Of a stretch of DNA of 64,000 nt, positions 45,731-58,417 are shown one piece after another (within the stretch, counting starts at the first letter, position 1; the number at the start of each line of letters is the position of its first letter). Source of the DNA: Anaspis maculata (taxonomy: Eukaryota > Arthropoda > Insecta > Coleoptera > Scraptiidae); assembly GCA_949128115.1 (NCBI GenBank), contig OX421963.1, positions 55,361,306-55,425,305 on the forward strand, read 5' to 3'. The notes below the pieces were generated by a model. That model did not search any database. It had not been told where the DNA came from and worked only from the letters and a program-made list of their open reading frames with translations. The translations under genes and the position numbers were made by a program.

Positions 45731-48700
45731 ATTTTGGAAATAGTCTTGCCTTATTTTGTTGGGCACAAGAAGGTTAGTGGATGTGTCACTGCATTTTGAC
45801 GGTTTTCAAAATGCAGATGTCACGTTGAAGTTAATTGCAGTACTCAACGTAACTGAAAAAGGCAAAAAAATCATAGCCCTCTGGAGTAAAAAAGTTTTTG
45901 ATCACAGGGTATCATTCCATATCTACTGCATGTTATAAAGAGACTAGATCAGTGTTTAACATCAATTAAGAAAGTATTGAAAACAGCAGGGATTAAACAA
46001 TCGATTATTAGAGCTGTCTGCTAAAGAAATTCAGGAAACCACAAGTGTTCACCTTGATATTATTATTGTATTACTCACAGTGACCTATTATACATAATCT
46101 ACCTTGTGTGCTTCGTCCCGTCTCACAACTCCACAACGTACTTATTTCTACTTTGAGAATTACTGCCAAGGGTCTGGGAAACAATTATTGCTACCCACCC
46201 ACCGCAATTCATTCCCCGCATTATCCCGAAGGTGAAAAGACCGGGGCTTATTTACATACCTAAAAGACAAGTATGCACCATATTTCGAGATCCCTGAAAT
46301 ATGCGGAATACAAATTATAACATACCCATCGCCGACCCGGGCGGCCTTGGAAGTTCTCCACCATCGCCCGATGAAATGTTAAAGTATTTTGAATTTCCAC
46401 CAAGAGCTTCTCGTTTGATTGAAGAGGCCGTCTTAAAAAAATTGGGGGGGCTTCGAGATAAGACAGATAAAACCCGAATAAATCTTTTCCCATAAACACC
46501 AACGGAATTTGCCCTACTGTGCTACGCCGTCTCGCGCGATCGCGAGGCTTTAGAAGTTGACGTTCGAATTTTGCGTTCGAAACGATTAGCCGGCATTATC
46601 CTGCAAATTGATGTTCTTTGTGAAATAATGCAATTAAAAATAACAAGGCTGAAGGTTGAAGTTGGTTGGGTGTGTGGGATCGAAATTCGAAATCCAGTTA
46701 TTGCTGTCAGCATGGCGTAATGGTACCGGAAGTTAAACCTTGTGGCTTGTTTCCACAATCCAACATCGAACATAATAACATGAAACATTTCTTTATTGTA
46801 CATCAGGCATTGACATTTCTATAGTCAACCTGAATAACATTCAGTTTTTTTTTTCATCAAGGCACCTTGAATTACCTATTCACAAGGAAATCAGTTGCAG
46901 TTTTTGCAGTTTATTGTTTCGATACTATGTCAAGCAAGTGATGTTCATATTCGTGATTCAAATAAGATTTTCCCGCCACAAGATGGCTACGAAAAGCGGC
47001 ATGCGAAGGCAATAATGATTGGTTGCCATTATTATGTCACTCTGATGTCATTGGAAGCTCAGTCACTTCAGCTGACACTACTATGGTGTTCATCACAGTC
47101 ACAGCTCATTATAATCTAGTGTCACTAGATCAGAGGAGACCGTGGAAGAATCCTCATGACCATGAGGATACTTTCCATGGCCTACTTTGATTGAGTGGCC
47201 CTATTATAATCAACTTGAAACAGCCATCTGGTGGCGGGAGAAAAAAACTGAATTGCGAATATTGTACACGTTACGTAACAATATCTAATAGGTGTTCAGG
47301 CATATCATTAATCTGGGGTTTCTTTGTTCCATTTTTCTCTGGTACAGCCATTTATCATAAACAGAAAATATAAATAAAAGGGAGAAACTTACAAGATTAG
47401 AAAGTGCGGGTTTGCAGATATTCCAATTTTTATAGCAAACATAACTCATAAGCCACGGAAAAGAGACGGCAGTTACGATAGGGAATTAATTCTGACCCAT
47501 CGTTAAATTACAGTTTTTACTACCAGTTCCTGAACAAAAATTTCTACGACGATCATTAACGACGTAATTATAGGATGAAGTTTGCGCATCAAACCCTGAA
47601 TTTTAGTTTCCTTAACGCAAACTTTCGATTAATAATATGTAACTGGTTAATTTTTGAACATCCAAAGGAGTTACTCGCTTTTATGTGAGAGCTTTAGTAA
47701 GTGTACCTACCTACCGACCGAGAAAACTTTAGGTTTTGTGCTTTAGCTGAAAACAATGTTTTGTCGAAAGTTTTTTGAGAAATTTATAAGCTGGAGATAG
47801 GTACCCACCTACATCAACAGCCAGTGGTTTTTTTATGTGTGTTAGTTGGCGTTAGTTCAAAACTCCAGTACGATTTTATGACAAGGAGTGCTCTCTTTTG
47901 ATTTGTATGCATACTTTGCAAGAGTCAATGCATTTTTGATGTTTCATAGTTTATAACAAGGGTTTTTCACCATTGAATGGCAGTTAGGTAGGTATCGTAA
48001 GGTGTAAGAGGTATGATACACATATAGACCATCATGTGATCAGATAAATTCATAATTTATCTTTTTTTATTATTAATATTATTATTAAGAATAATAATAA
48101 TTTAGGCAATCGGTGACATGGTCAGATTACGGGATATGAAGCTACTTTTGGTCAGGGCACCAGTCTGCTTCAATTATGAATTTATTTATTTTATGACCTG
48201 AGAAATTTTGTTTCTAATTTTTCAAAAAAAAAATTCAATTATTAATCAAAGCAAATCCCTGAGAGTATGCAGTTAAGTGCATTGTGATGTAATTTGGCAA
48301 GGTGATCTACGACAGCACACGACATCGTCTGGACAATTTTTTGAACGTATTTTTCTCACATTCCTTCTACATATGCACAGGAAATATTTGCAAGACGTGA
48401 TAAAAGACGCTTGGCTCTATTTTACTGGAAAAGGCCATATTTTCCCGACCCGTTTTCAATTTCACTTCGATCACTTGAGAAATCGAAGGACACTTTGACA
48501 TTTAACAGTTGAAAAAAATAATTATTTCCCTTTTAAAGTGACGCGGTTTATCGGTCACGAATTAAATTTTGTGCTATTAATTGTCCTATACCCGAAACAA
48601 ACATATACAATAGTAAAGTAGTTTAAAAAAAAGTGTGCAAATCGAAATATCGACCTTCTACTCGACCTTCTACTTTGTTTCCGCTAAAAATGGGCTGGCA

Positions 48701-49070
48701 GCGCTTCAGCATTTCTGGACCAAACAACCAACGCAGCTACAGAATTACATCGGGGGCCATGGGTATTTGGCTCTCGCGGCACCCGAGTCGCATCGCTACG
48801 CATGACGCTTGAATTTTTTATGTATTTCAGATTCCAGGATTCCAATGTGAATTTGACAGACAACATAACTTCCAAACACGCCAGTTCCACACTAGGTCAG
48901 AAGGCGACAAGCCTGCAATGCTAAACTAGAAAATATGCCCAGAAGTCACTCGAATCACAGAGAGCTGTTAAATGTACTATAGTTTCAATTTTAATGTGTC
49001 AGATTCTAGCAGAGGTGTTAATTTTTTGTACGGCATATGTATTATACCGTATGCTCGTTAACATCATGAA
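45731..49070. other. Non-coding sequence
   Basis: No supported gene is seen. The short plus-strand frame near 46301-46495 contains ADPGGLGSSPPSP, a string that commonly arises from GC-rich repeat ends. It is not a recognised domain. Confidence 0.35.
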
Positions 49071-49073
49071 TTA

Positions 49074-49201
49074 GGGCAGGCTATCAAAGTAAAAACGTAT
49101 GTCGTGAACTTATCAATAATCACTCTAATTTGATGTCAACATGATGAGCCGTCGTCATGGAATACATTTTGGTCATACGTATCGAAGTTCACAGCCTGCC
49201 C
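49074..49201. mobile_element. 128-bp MITE with GGGCAGGCT termini
   Basis: GGGCAGGCTATC at the left is inverted as CAGCCTGCCC at the right. ACGTATGTCGTGAACTT pairs with a degenerate ATACGTATCGAAGTTCAC. The flanks are TTA (left) and TAATTA (right), suggestive of but not proving PIF/Harbinger. Confidence 0.6.
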
Positions 49202-49490
49202 TAATTAGGGCCTGCTTTACAGCTTTTGGCTCTCAAGGCGAAGTTCTGTAATGCCTTTTATGAATGAAAAAATAGCATCTCAAGCGATTTTTTTTCAAAT
49301 GATAACAATAATGTTGATGATGATTGAAAATTGCACAAATTGTGAGTAAAAAAGCGCCGCAGATGAAATTTTTTCGAGATAATAGAGAGATAAAGGGCGC
49401 TCAGGCGCCTTTCCGAAGTTTGGCGCAGGGATGCTAAACGACCTGTTTTCTGCGGGATTGTCCCGCAACTGATCCTTTTGTCCCTCGTCC

Positions 49491-50280
49491 TCACGAACCT
49501 GTAATATAGCTGGACTGATGATAACAGAGGGGGAAATGACGCCAGGCGGGCGCTGCCATGAGATTATGTGGACGTTGGGTTTTTGTTTTCAAGGGTTGGC
49601 ATCACCTGCCACGGCAACGGTCTGATTCTACGAGTGTACCTAGGTATATCCTGTTCACTTTTCATTTTCAGTAGAATGACATTTTGGAGCAAAAATAAAG
49701 TGACAAGCTGGAGCGCTGGGAAGATACGGCTGACGGCCGCTGATAGTTTCGATCCAAATCTTTGCAGGTGCCATCAGCCGTAGCCGTAGCCCCCCATCTT
49801 GTCACTTTATTTTTGATACAAAAAGTCATTCTACTGAAAATAAAAAGTGAACGGTATATAGGTACATTAAGTCGCAGAAATCAAAACCAGAAATCAAGAT
49901 ATCATCCCAGATCAAGATAGCGCGGCACTGACAGCCAAGCACCGACTGTCACCGAGCGAAAATTATTCCAGTGAACCTCAAACGTTCTATGTAATAACGG
50001 TAAACTCTTGCAAATCTCCATAGATCGGTAACAAATTTACCTTAAAATTATATTAATATACACTAAAATCATATATTTATAAAATAGACGATATAGTCAT
50101 AGTCATCAATACATAAAACGGCTCCGTTGAATATTGAAAGCCACTCTCGAGGCCGCTACCAAACGTTTTGGGTACCGGTCATGTACCGGTGCATAATAAG
50201 ATGGCAACTTCCGGAGGAGGGGTCATAATTTGTTGGGGGAATCTGGGGAATTAGCAGTCCAGCTATACTACAGGTTCGTG
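49491..50280. mobile_element. 790-bp element with long TIRs and CTCGTCC duplication
   Basis: TCACGAACCTGTAATATAGC at the left corresponds to GCTATACTACAGGTTCGTG at the right, and the match continues through TGGACTG. The direct repeat CTCGTCC lies at 49484-49490 and 50281-50287, close to the 8-bp duplication of hAT elements. A palindromic MITE is nested inside (49636-49868). Confidence 0.7.
49636..49868. mobile_element. Palindromic MITE nested in 49491-50280
   Basis: GTTCACTTTTCATTTTCAGT near 49650 pairs with ACTGAAAATAAAAAGTGAAC near 49836. AAAATAAAGTGACAAG pairs with CTTGTCACTTTATTTTT. The tips carry TACCTAGGTATA-like sequence. No ORF. Confidence 0.7.
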
Positions 50281-50287
50281 CTCGTCC

Positions 50288-53026
50288 CCCATACATCCAA
50301 AAATGTCCCGCACACTAATATTTTGGCTTTTTTTAATATATTTTTTAATAATTCATCAAATTCAAATTCAAAATTTAGCTTCAAACTTTAAAATTAGGTT
50401 CAAATTGATAATAAATGAGTAGAGAAAAAAGTTACTGCGCGCAAAGGTAGAATTTGATGTACTAGACCCACAGAGACCCAATCTGACAAGACTAGCTAAG
50501 CATGTATGTGGGGCACTAATACCATTGTTTGAGAAAAAAACACATCATTATCAATATTACTATAATCATTTAAAGAACACCCTAAAGCCGGCCCTGGCCC
50601 TAATTCATGATTTCAACAAACATACAGTAGTTTAATATACTATTTCATCTATCTTTCTTCAATAATTGCCTAGAAATTGGAAATTCTGGCTCCTAAAAAT
50701 AGAAACGTTTGACAGGTGACATTTCATAACCGGTTTTCGCCTACCTTCCATTGACAATAAATTGCTCCTATTGGTTGAAAAATAGTTCAACAATATTCTC
50801 CCATTAGAGCACTGTTTTCAGTGTACCTAAATAATGAATCCATTAGCAATGCAAAGTAGATGAACACAATCAAGTAATTTCAAGTTAATATTCATGTCAA
50901 CTTGTCCGACAAGTTCTTTCACCACGATGATAGTGAGCATCTACTCATTCACTTACGTGGTTTCAAATACCAATTTGATAGATAATAATGTTGTTGTTTC
51001 AAACGAGCTTTCAATAGATATAGTTGACAGGTTTAAAATCTCAGAGGTGACACCTAGTGTGAGACTCATGTAAAAAGTGCCGGGTTACGTCTTCCTGAGC
51101 TGTGTACCTACTTGTACACTGCTTGGTTTATAGCGAATCCTCAGCTCCTTGTCCACTTCGAATGAGGTGGCACGGCCTTATAGCACGCCGCTGTAGCAAG
51201 ATACAGATAATTGGTTAAGTGGATATTAAGGAAGGAGTTGAATTGGTAAAATAAGGTTTTGCGGAATCAATTCGTGCGGGCTTATTTCTTAACAGGAATT
51301 ACCATTCAAGTCTTTTTGTAAAGCTCCAAGGATGTTGTACTTTGTTTTGAGCCTAGGTCTGAGCCCATAGACCTTTTTGAAAATCCAAAAATAATTTTTC
51401 CCAAACTTGAATGTTTTTGGATTTCGAAAATGTCTATTGATTCAAACGAAAGTACATCCTTGTAACTTTCCAAAAAGACCTGAAAAGTAAATTTCTGTCA
51501 CGGAAAAGCCCGCACGGATTGATTCCGCTACGCCTTATTTCACCAATTTAAGTGTACGAAAAATGATTGAGCATCAGTATCTCAAACTGCGGTGATCATT
51601 TCATTATCATTGTGGGTTAGGTTATCCCTGCACTAAAGCACTAAGTGTATTGTGCCCCACCAACCGGACTCACCGAGCCGCAAAGTGGTGCGTGGATGTT
51701 TGATGGTAGGTCGATCCAAACACTGGAGCCGACAAACGCACGGTTCGACCTGGACTCCGTCTTTTACCCACGAACGCAGGTGCGGATGTCCGACACATTC
51801 ACGCCCTGCGCCGGTACGCTCTTGACTTCGTCAAGTCAGTTTCGACTGCGATGTTTGTTTATCACTACACCATGCCGTACTGCCGGTTGCAGGAATGAAC
51901 TGCGGTGTCAATTTTTCAAATGGAAAGTTAAATTCTCTTCAACAGCTTGCCCGTGGATGTGTCACTTATGGCAAAGCACTTACAACTGCAAATACAAAGC
52001 AGTAGGTGCCAATTTTGTCAACTCATTTTTTTTTATAAAAATGGGCACAATAAACTTAGTTTCAGTGCAGGAGCAACCCAACCCATGTTGATGATGTAAA
52101 ATCATTTGTTGCCAACAAAATAGACAATATGTGTCTTTTTCAGCCAATAACTAATATATTTAACATTTAAAAAAGAATTACACTGGTGCCGTGTAGCCCA
52201 CTATCAATTTATGGAGTATAATTTGATGCATATTGCATCGCGAAGTAGGTAGTGCTTTTTGAAGTTAGGGGGTGGGTGGAAGCGAAGAGAAGTTTTGGGT
52301 AGCACTATTTCCGCTTAGAATTCTCCCCAATCGGCACTCTATGCAGAATGCCGTTTACTGCAGCAAAGAAAATGGAAGGAATGGAAAAGTCGACGGTTGA
52401 GAAATATCACATTCAGAAAATTCCAGGCGGGGTCGAGGAATGGTTGAAGAATTATCGAATATTTTTTATTATCAGCGATCATTTTTATGATTGTCACACT
52501 AGAGACTGCGCATAGAAATAATTAATTAGGTACCTTACTACCTTGTACATTCATTCCACTGTTGCATTATTGGATTTGGTCTCATTGATTGGATTAAAAC
52601 CTCCTTTGTAATCTTTGAATACGGTGTGATTTGTGTGAATGCGGATATTAATGTAGATGTGTAACAAAAGGATTGGGAAATAATTCTGTGCGGGATATTC
52701 CAGGAATTCGAGACAGTTAGTAGGCAGGTAGTTAGGTAGGAACATTCTTGTGAAAAACACAGGTCAAATTCAAGTATGTATATTGTATAGACGCGAACGC
52801 ATAAATGGAAACATTCTTCAAAACTGTCAATTTTGCGTTTGAAATGGCACACTTCGTAGATGTGATTTGAGGAAACTACTCATTTCCACAGATCCTAGAA
52901 TGTTTCATCAAAATTTCAACAGCAAGTGATCTTCTCAAATCATAGTCATAAGGTCGTAATTTGATTTCAAAAATCGAGAGATTTGACAAGTGTTTAAATT
53001 TATGTGCTGCCCACCGTACAGGGTGG
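50288..53026. other. Mostly non-coding sequence with one unexplained GC-rich pocket
   Basis: A degenerate foldback arm of the 25334 family lies near 52215-52330 (TGCATCGCGAAGTAGGTAGTG, GGGTGGGTGGAAGCGAAG). An open frame at 51645-52091 (plus) is GC-richer over its first 250 bp and reads SGAWMFDGRSIQTLEPTNAR. It begins with GTG, not ATG, has no good splice acceptor and no recognised domain. Confidence 0.35.
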
Positions 53027-53028
53027 AA

Positions 53029-54014
53029 CACCGAGATTGAAACCCCCCTGTTGAAACTTTTCCCGTTGGAATAAATTCAAAAAAAACTTCCAAACTTTTT
53101 GACACCTTGTATTTAAATAGATGAAATAATGCGGTTTTTCTTCCGAGTCCAAATGTATAATTTGATTTCATTGATTTGAAGTTCATTCTCACACTTGCCA
53201 CCCCAGATTTAATAATAATAATAATATTAAACTGTCTTTATTGATTTTCCAGTGTAATAAATAAAAATTAAAGTCAAATAAACAATGAAAAATCAAGGGC
53301 GAAGTTCAGGTGGGTGCACAATCACACCCCCTGCTCTACCACTTAACCCTATATGCAAATAAACAAAATTAACTCGCAAACGCCTTTTAAGAATTGAACA
53401 ATAAATAAATAATGTCGCAAACGCCCTTCAAGAATTAACTCATCATAAGCCGACGGAGACCCTTTCCGAAACCCGCTACCGAACATGATTTCAGCTCTTC
53501 AGGAACATCATTGTAGGTTTTGGAGATGTCGTACGAAAATGATCTTTCAAAGACCGATGTCTTGTGATTTCTCCCCGCCAATTTTTTTTGCAAGAAAAAC
53601 GCCGGAAAAGGTCAATTTTTATCATGAGAGGGACATCTAGGACACGTATTGCCAAATTCTCATCGATGAAAATCGACCTGTTGCGGCGTTTTTCTTGAAA
53701 AAAAAATCGGGGGGAGAAATCTTAGGTGAGAAGTGTAAATCTGAACACCTGTATATAATCTTATTCAGATATTAAATTACATATATGGACACAAAAGAAG
53801 AAGCCGAATCATTTCCAATATTTAGATATAAAATGTCGAAAAAAAATTAAAGTTTTTTGGAAACATCTGTATACTACATAGAAGTTACAAAAAAGATCTG
53901 TCCAAATTTGAATTCTACGGGAAAAATGGTTGAAAAAAATTTCTTTCCCTAACAATTTATTCCAACGGGAAAAATTCTAGCAGGAGGGGGGGAGAATGTC
54001 GGTGGATCACCCTG
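53029..54014. mobile_element. Foldback (CAGGGTGG.ACACCGA) with a retrotransposon insertion
   Basis: CAGGGTGGAACACCGAGATT at the left is inverted at the right through GTCGGTGGATCACCCTG. TTTTCCCGTTGGAATAAATT and AATTTATTCCAACGGGAAAA pair exactly. TA lies at 53027-53028 and 54015-54016. The element is interrupted at 53211-53565. Confidence 0.8.
53211..53565 (-). mobile_element. 5'-truncated non-LTR retrotransposon, C-terminal end of ORF2 plus 3' tail
   Basis: On the minus strand a frame runs from 53565 to the stop at 53435-53437 and reads HKTSVFERSFSYDISKTYND then VPEELKSCSVAGFGKGLRRL. This pattern, with a W/YN-PEE-F block, is found at the end of CR1/jockey-like polymerases. A ~220-bp 3' UTR follows, with CAATAAAGACAG and a tail of ATT repeats ending at 53211. 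GATTT is duplicated at 53206-53210 and 53566-53570. Removing it rejoins the foldback arm. Confidence 0.75.
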
Positions 54015-54141
54015 TACATAAATACACGTGCCTCAATAATATGGCGAAAGCATGTATGTGACTGCCCACGCCAAAGATATCTTGAAACTGCCACTCTCAA
54101 ATGATAATAAAGGACCTGTGACCTGCATTGCAATCATGCCC

Positions 54142-55103
54142 GATTGCACAAAGGTGGTATCAAATTTTAGTTCGGTACTAAACACGGAATCAAATTTTCT
54201 AAGTGGAATAAAATGCAAACCCAGTTACTTCAAGGGGAGATAAAATATGGCTCCAAGCGAATATTTGGATACCAAAACACAGGTGAGACAGCCTTTATTC
54301 GGGCTTGTAGAACACATCCTACCGGAACTGCCAGATCTTTTCTTTGTAATAAAAAATAAGCGACAAGTGCGTGTTACTCCAACTTTTTTTCTGTATACAA
54401 ATAATGGCTTGGAGCCATATTTTGTATTCCCATCATAATCTCCCCTTGAAGTAGATGGATTTGCATTTTATTCCACTTCAAAAATTTGATCCCGTGTTTA
54501 ACGTATGGTCCAAAAGTTTTGGGAATTTTTTTAAAAGCTAATAACTTTTTTTGGATAGTTTTGATTTTGTAGCTTAATATTGCAAAAACTGGTATCATCC
54601 TTGAAAATACCAAATTCATATTTAACATATTGAAGATGGGCCATCATCTTTGATGGCTCTCAGTTTTCTTCTGCCATGTTCGATCATTCTCTGGACAACA
54701 GCAGGATTAATTTCTCTGAGCTCCTGCCTCCCAATGTACCGCAAGCTCGACCAATATAAGATTTTTGGTAAGTATTGAGCAGGATAGTATACTACAAGAG
54801 ATGGGAAGCTGCAAATGAAGACCAATTACGGCGTCGCATTTTTCAATAACATTAGAGAATTTCACATTTTACAAATTGATACAGAAAATTATGGAACATG
54901 GCAGAAGAAAATTGAGACCCATCGAAGATAATGGTCCATTATCAATATGTTGAATATGAATTTGTTATTGTTATATATGATGTTAATTTTTGCAATATCA
55001 AGTTAATAAATAAAGACTATTCAGAAAAAGTTATTAGCTTTGAACAATTTCCCAAAACTTTCGGACCATACGTTAGTACCGAACTAAAATTTGTGACCAC
55101 CTT
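54142..55103. mobile_element. 960-bp foldback interrupted by a TA-flanked MITE
   Basis: AAAGGTGGTATCAAATTTTA near 54151 pairs with TAAAATTTGTGACCACCTTTT near 55084. Further pairing joins CCAAAAGTTTTGGGAA with TTCCCAAAACTTTCGG and AGCTAATAACTTTTT with AAAAAGTTATTAGCT. The insert 54181-54498 splits the left arm. Confidence 0.7.
54181..54498. mobile_element. 318-bp foldback MITE nested in 54142-55103
   Basis: AACACGGAATCAAATTTT at the left is inverted as AAAATTTGATCCCGTGTT at the right, with TA at 54179-54180 and 54499-54500. TGGAATAAAATGCAAA and CAAGGGGAGAT also pair across. Removal restores GGTACTAACGTATGG, matching the opposite arm. Confidence 0.8.
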
Positions 55104-55106
55104 TTA

Positions 55107-57301
55107 GTGCAGTAAAGATAGGTTTTGAGGTTGAAATAATTATTTCATAAAATTTTGAAGCTGTTATCGATTCCGAATTTCATCCTCTACCATGTACTCA
55201 AAATCCCCGAAAATCCCACTTGAGCATTTTTCTTGCGGCGCTGTCAAAGTATATCATGTTTGCCGCAGCAAGTCCGAAAATTGTATCTTCGCTTTTGTCA
55301 CATTGGAGCTATATTGTTAGCTCAGAGCTGTTGTCATATACTCCAGGGCATGACCAGAACGTCATCTGAACCGTCGACATCCTATTTCCCGCAAAAGAAA
55401 ACACGTAACTTGCTTAATCTGCAATTACCAGTGGTAATTAAGTGTACTTCGGGGATTAGTGACCAAATTCAATAAAATCTGTTCTTTTTGTGCTAAAGGC
55501 ATAACATTTGGTATGAGTGGTCTTCATGGTCCCCTTTTCAAATGTAGCCATGACGCTTTGCCATATTTTGGTTAGGGGGGCTTAGGGGCCCCCTTGAAAA
55601 CTGAAGTTGCAGATACTCATACAAACCACCATTAATAATCGTCACGCATCTCAAAAAGTAATCATTTGACTCTACGTTAAATCTCAACAAGATGCAGACC
55701 AGTTGTCGTCATGTACGCACTGTTCTTCATAATGAAAAAAAATTTCTTCGGAATGTCAAAAAAAAATCAGGTTTTTATAATTTTTTCATGTAATAGGGGA
55801 ATAAATTCATCTTCCGCATATCATTATCCACTAATTCGTATCTGCCGAAGCCGTTGATGAAGACAATTTCTTGATATTTACATCTTATAGAAGCAACAAT
55901 CCCAGATGAAACCAGCCAATTCGAGTGCTCAGTTCAGCAGCGTTTTTTCCAATTTTACCAATCAATATGATGACAATTCATTATTAGGTGAATAGCTTCA
56001 ACTGTTTCATAATTTTATTGAGTATAACTAAATGAGAAGTGATGCGTGAAAGCCCCGAACGAAATTTTTTTAACCGTCACCTGTCACTGTTAGAAGTGCA
56101 CCAAATTTCATGCTACTTTGGCGAAACAACAGCAAATACAGACTTATGAGTATAGACAAACGTCAATACGATCTGCAGTTGTCAAGTAGAAGGCACAAAG
56201 AATCAAGATTGAGGCGTGAAATACTTCAAAGCTTTGAGATCGAGTTAATACACGGTATAAAAATACTTTCAACACGCCTTAGGGGCACAAATTTCATGAT
56301 GGTGGGCGACGTAAAAAACATTTTTTTCTTGGCTTTTGCGCTTGATTCCGCGTGTAGTCAAAAGGAATTAAGTTACAGAACAGTTTCAGGTATCCAGTCA
56401 TTCACAAATTGTCGATCACATTGATTGGGAATAATGAAAAAACGCTGTTGAACTTCTCACTTGAATTGGCTTATTTCTTCAGGAGCTGTCATTCCTAGAA
56501 TGACAGTATCAAAAAACAGACTTCATGAATAGCTTCGGAAAATACAAATTAGTGAATAATGATACACAGCAGATCAATTCACATTTTCTAAGATGGAAAA
56601 ATCATTAAAAACTGTGTTTTTTCTTTGACACTCCGAAGAATTTTGTTTTTAACCCGAAGAACAATGCGTACATGTCGACAACTGTTGTGTATCTTGTCAA
56701 GATTTGGTGTAGAGTCAAATGACTACTTTTTGAAATGTGTGACGATATTTACCGGTGGTTTGTGGGAGTTCCTGCAACTTCAAATTTTTAAGGGGTTCCT
56801 TGGGCCCCCCTAATCAAAATATGGCGAGTCGTCGTGTAAACATTTGAAAAGTAGACCATGAAGACCACTAATACCAAATTTCATGCCTCTATCACAAATC
56901 AAACAGATTTTAATTAACTTGGTCATTAACCCTCCGATTATCTTTAATCAACACTGTTGATTGGGAATTGAAGCTACTCTCGAAGCGACTTCCGTGTTTT
57001 TTTTTCGGGAAATACGAGTTAGAAGTTTGAACGAAGGTCTGGTCATGCCTTGCAGTGTATATCAACAGCTCTGAGCCAACAATGTAGCTCTAGTGTGACA
57101 GAAACGAGAATACAATTTTCGGACTATAGTTGCAGCAAACATGATATACTTTGACAGCGCCGCAAGAAGAATGCTCAACTGGGATTTTTGGGGATTTTGA
57201 GTATGTGGTGGAGGATGAATTTCTGAATCGATATCTGCTATAAAATTTTATGATTTAATTTTTTCAAGGTTTGGGGTCTTTTTTGACTATCTTTACTGCA
57301 C
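55107..57301. mobile_element. 2.2-kb foldback with TIR GTGCAGTAAAGATAG
   Basis: GTGCAGTAAAGATAG at 55107 is exactly inverted as CTATCTTTACTGCAC ending at 57301. TA flanks both sides (55105-55106, 57302-57303). Long arms include GTTTGCCGCAGCAAGTCC/GTTGCAGCAAAC and CATGGTCCCCTTTTCAAATG/CATTTGAAAAGTAGACCATG. The centre is near 56.2 kb. It directly abuts the preceding foldback. Frames inside are arm by-products. Confidence 0.8.
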
Positions 57302-57303
57302 TA

Positions 57304-57855
57304 TTTGTGGAATCGGGCATTGGAGTTTCCAATTTTTCGTTGTCTCTCTCTGCTGTGACGTCATGCGTGAATGTGCAATTTAGAGATCATGTTTTGACAT
57401 ATCTGCGACGTTTCCTTCCTGACAGTCATGGAAGAGTTTTCACATTTAACAAGCATTCTCACTCTCATCACGTCATCAGTCATAAAAAAGCACAAGTGGC
57501 ACAAAATCGACTTCTATTAGAAACCAAAGTAATAAGACCCAATTTTGGAAGACTTCTGTTTAGGTGGCACATATGCTGCACTGTGGTCCGTTCAAGGCGA
57601 GCGTCTATGGATTGACCAGTTGTCAAAAATCTAACCTGGGGAGCTGACCGATGACGTCACTGTCCAAAGAAGGAAGAAGGGCTAACAATAACCAATTTTG
57701 TGAGAGGTGTTACCGGGTTTCTGACTCCACTTAACTGCGTTTCACGTGGTGAGAAACCCGGGAAACCAACTAGAGAAGTAGAGTTTTTGATGACAACCAG
57801 ATGACAACTGTCGAACTGACACCGTGGTGGCTAGGCCGTGGTGACCGTGATGGTA
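57304..57855. other. Short spacer between foldbacks
   Basis: A plus-strand open frame of about 100 codons starts at the foldback boundary (to 57615). It has no recognised domain and is not called as a gene. Confidence 0.3.
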
Positions 57856-57859
57856 TATT

Positions 57860-58413
57860 AAGGGGTTTCTGATGCGACTAAAAAAGTTGTTGACGGGAAT
57901 CGGTTTTATTTTATTTTTTTCGTCAAGTAGGAACTCTTCCTAGAAGAAAATGTACGGCCATTGCTATCAAATTTTGAAAATTTCCAAAAAATTCAAAAAT
58001 ATTTTAATTTTGATTTTTGAAAATTCAAAAACCAGATAGCATCGACAATGCATCTTTCTTCAAGGAATTCGCATGCCAAATTTGAACTCTCTATTTAAAA
58101 AAAGTGGTATCAAAAATGATTTCTCTCAATTCACTTTTTCATGTCTACGAGAAAAATCATGTTTGGTATCTTTTTTTTAAATAAAAAGTTCAAATTTGGC
58201 ATGCGACTTCCTCGAGGAATGATGCATTGTCCATGCTATCTGGTTTTTGAATTTTCAAAAATCAAAATCAAAAATTTTCAAAATTTTTTGGAAATTTTCA
58301 AAATTAGATAGCAATGCCCGTACATTTTCTTTTTGGAAGAGTTTCTACTTGACGAAGAAATAAAATAGAACCCGATTCCCGTCAACAACTTTTTTAGTCG
58401 CATCAGAAACGCC
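57860..58413. mobile_element. 554-bp foldback with TTAA duplication (piggyBac-like target)
   Basis: GGGGTTTCTGATGCGACTAA at the left corresponds to TTAGTCGCATCAGAAACGCC at the right. TTAA lies at 57856-57859 and 58414-58417. The arms are about 250 bp and pair through GTTGTTGACGGGAATCGG and GCATGCGACTTCCTCGAGG. TTAA targeting is the signature of piggyBac, but no transposase is present and the tips do not show the usual CCY motif clearly. Confidence 0.8.
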
Positions 58414-58417
58414 TTAA

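Noticed and set aside
46301..46495. Frame containing ADPGGLGSSPPSP
   Set aside because: This Pro/Gly string is commonly produced by GC-rich repeat ends. No domain or conserved neighbour supports a protein.
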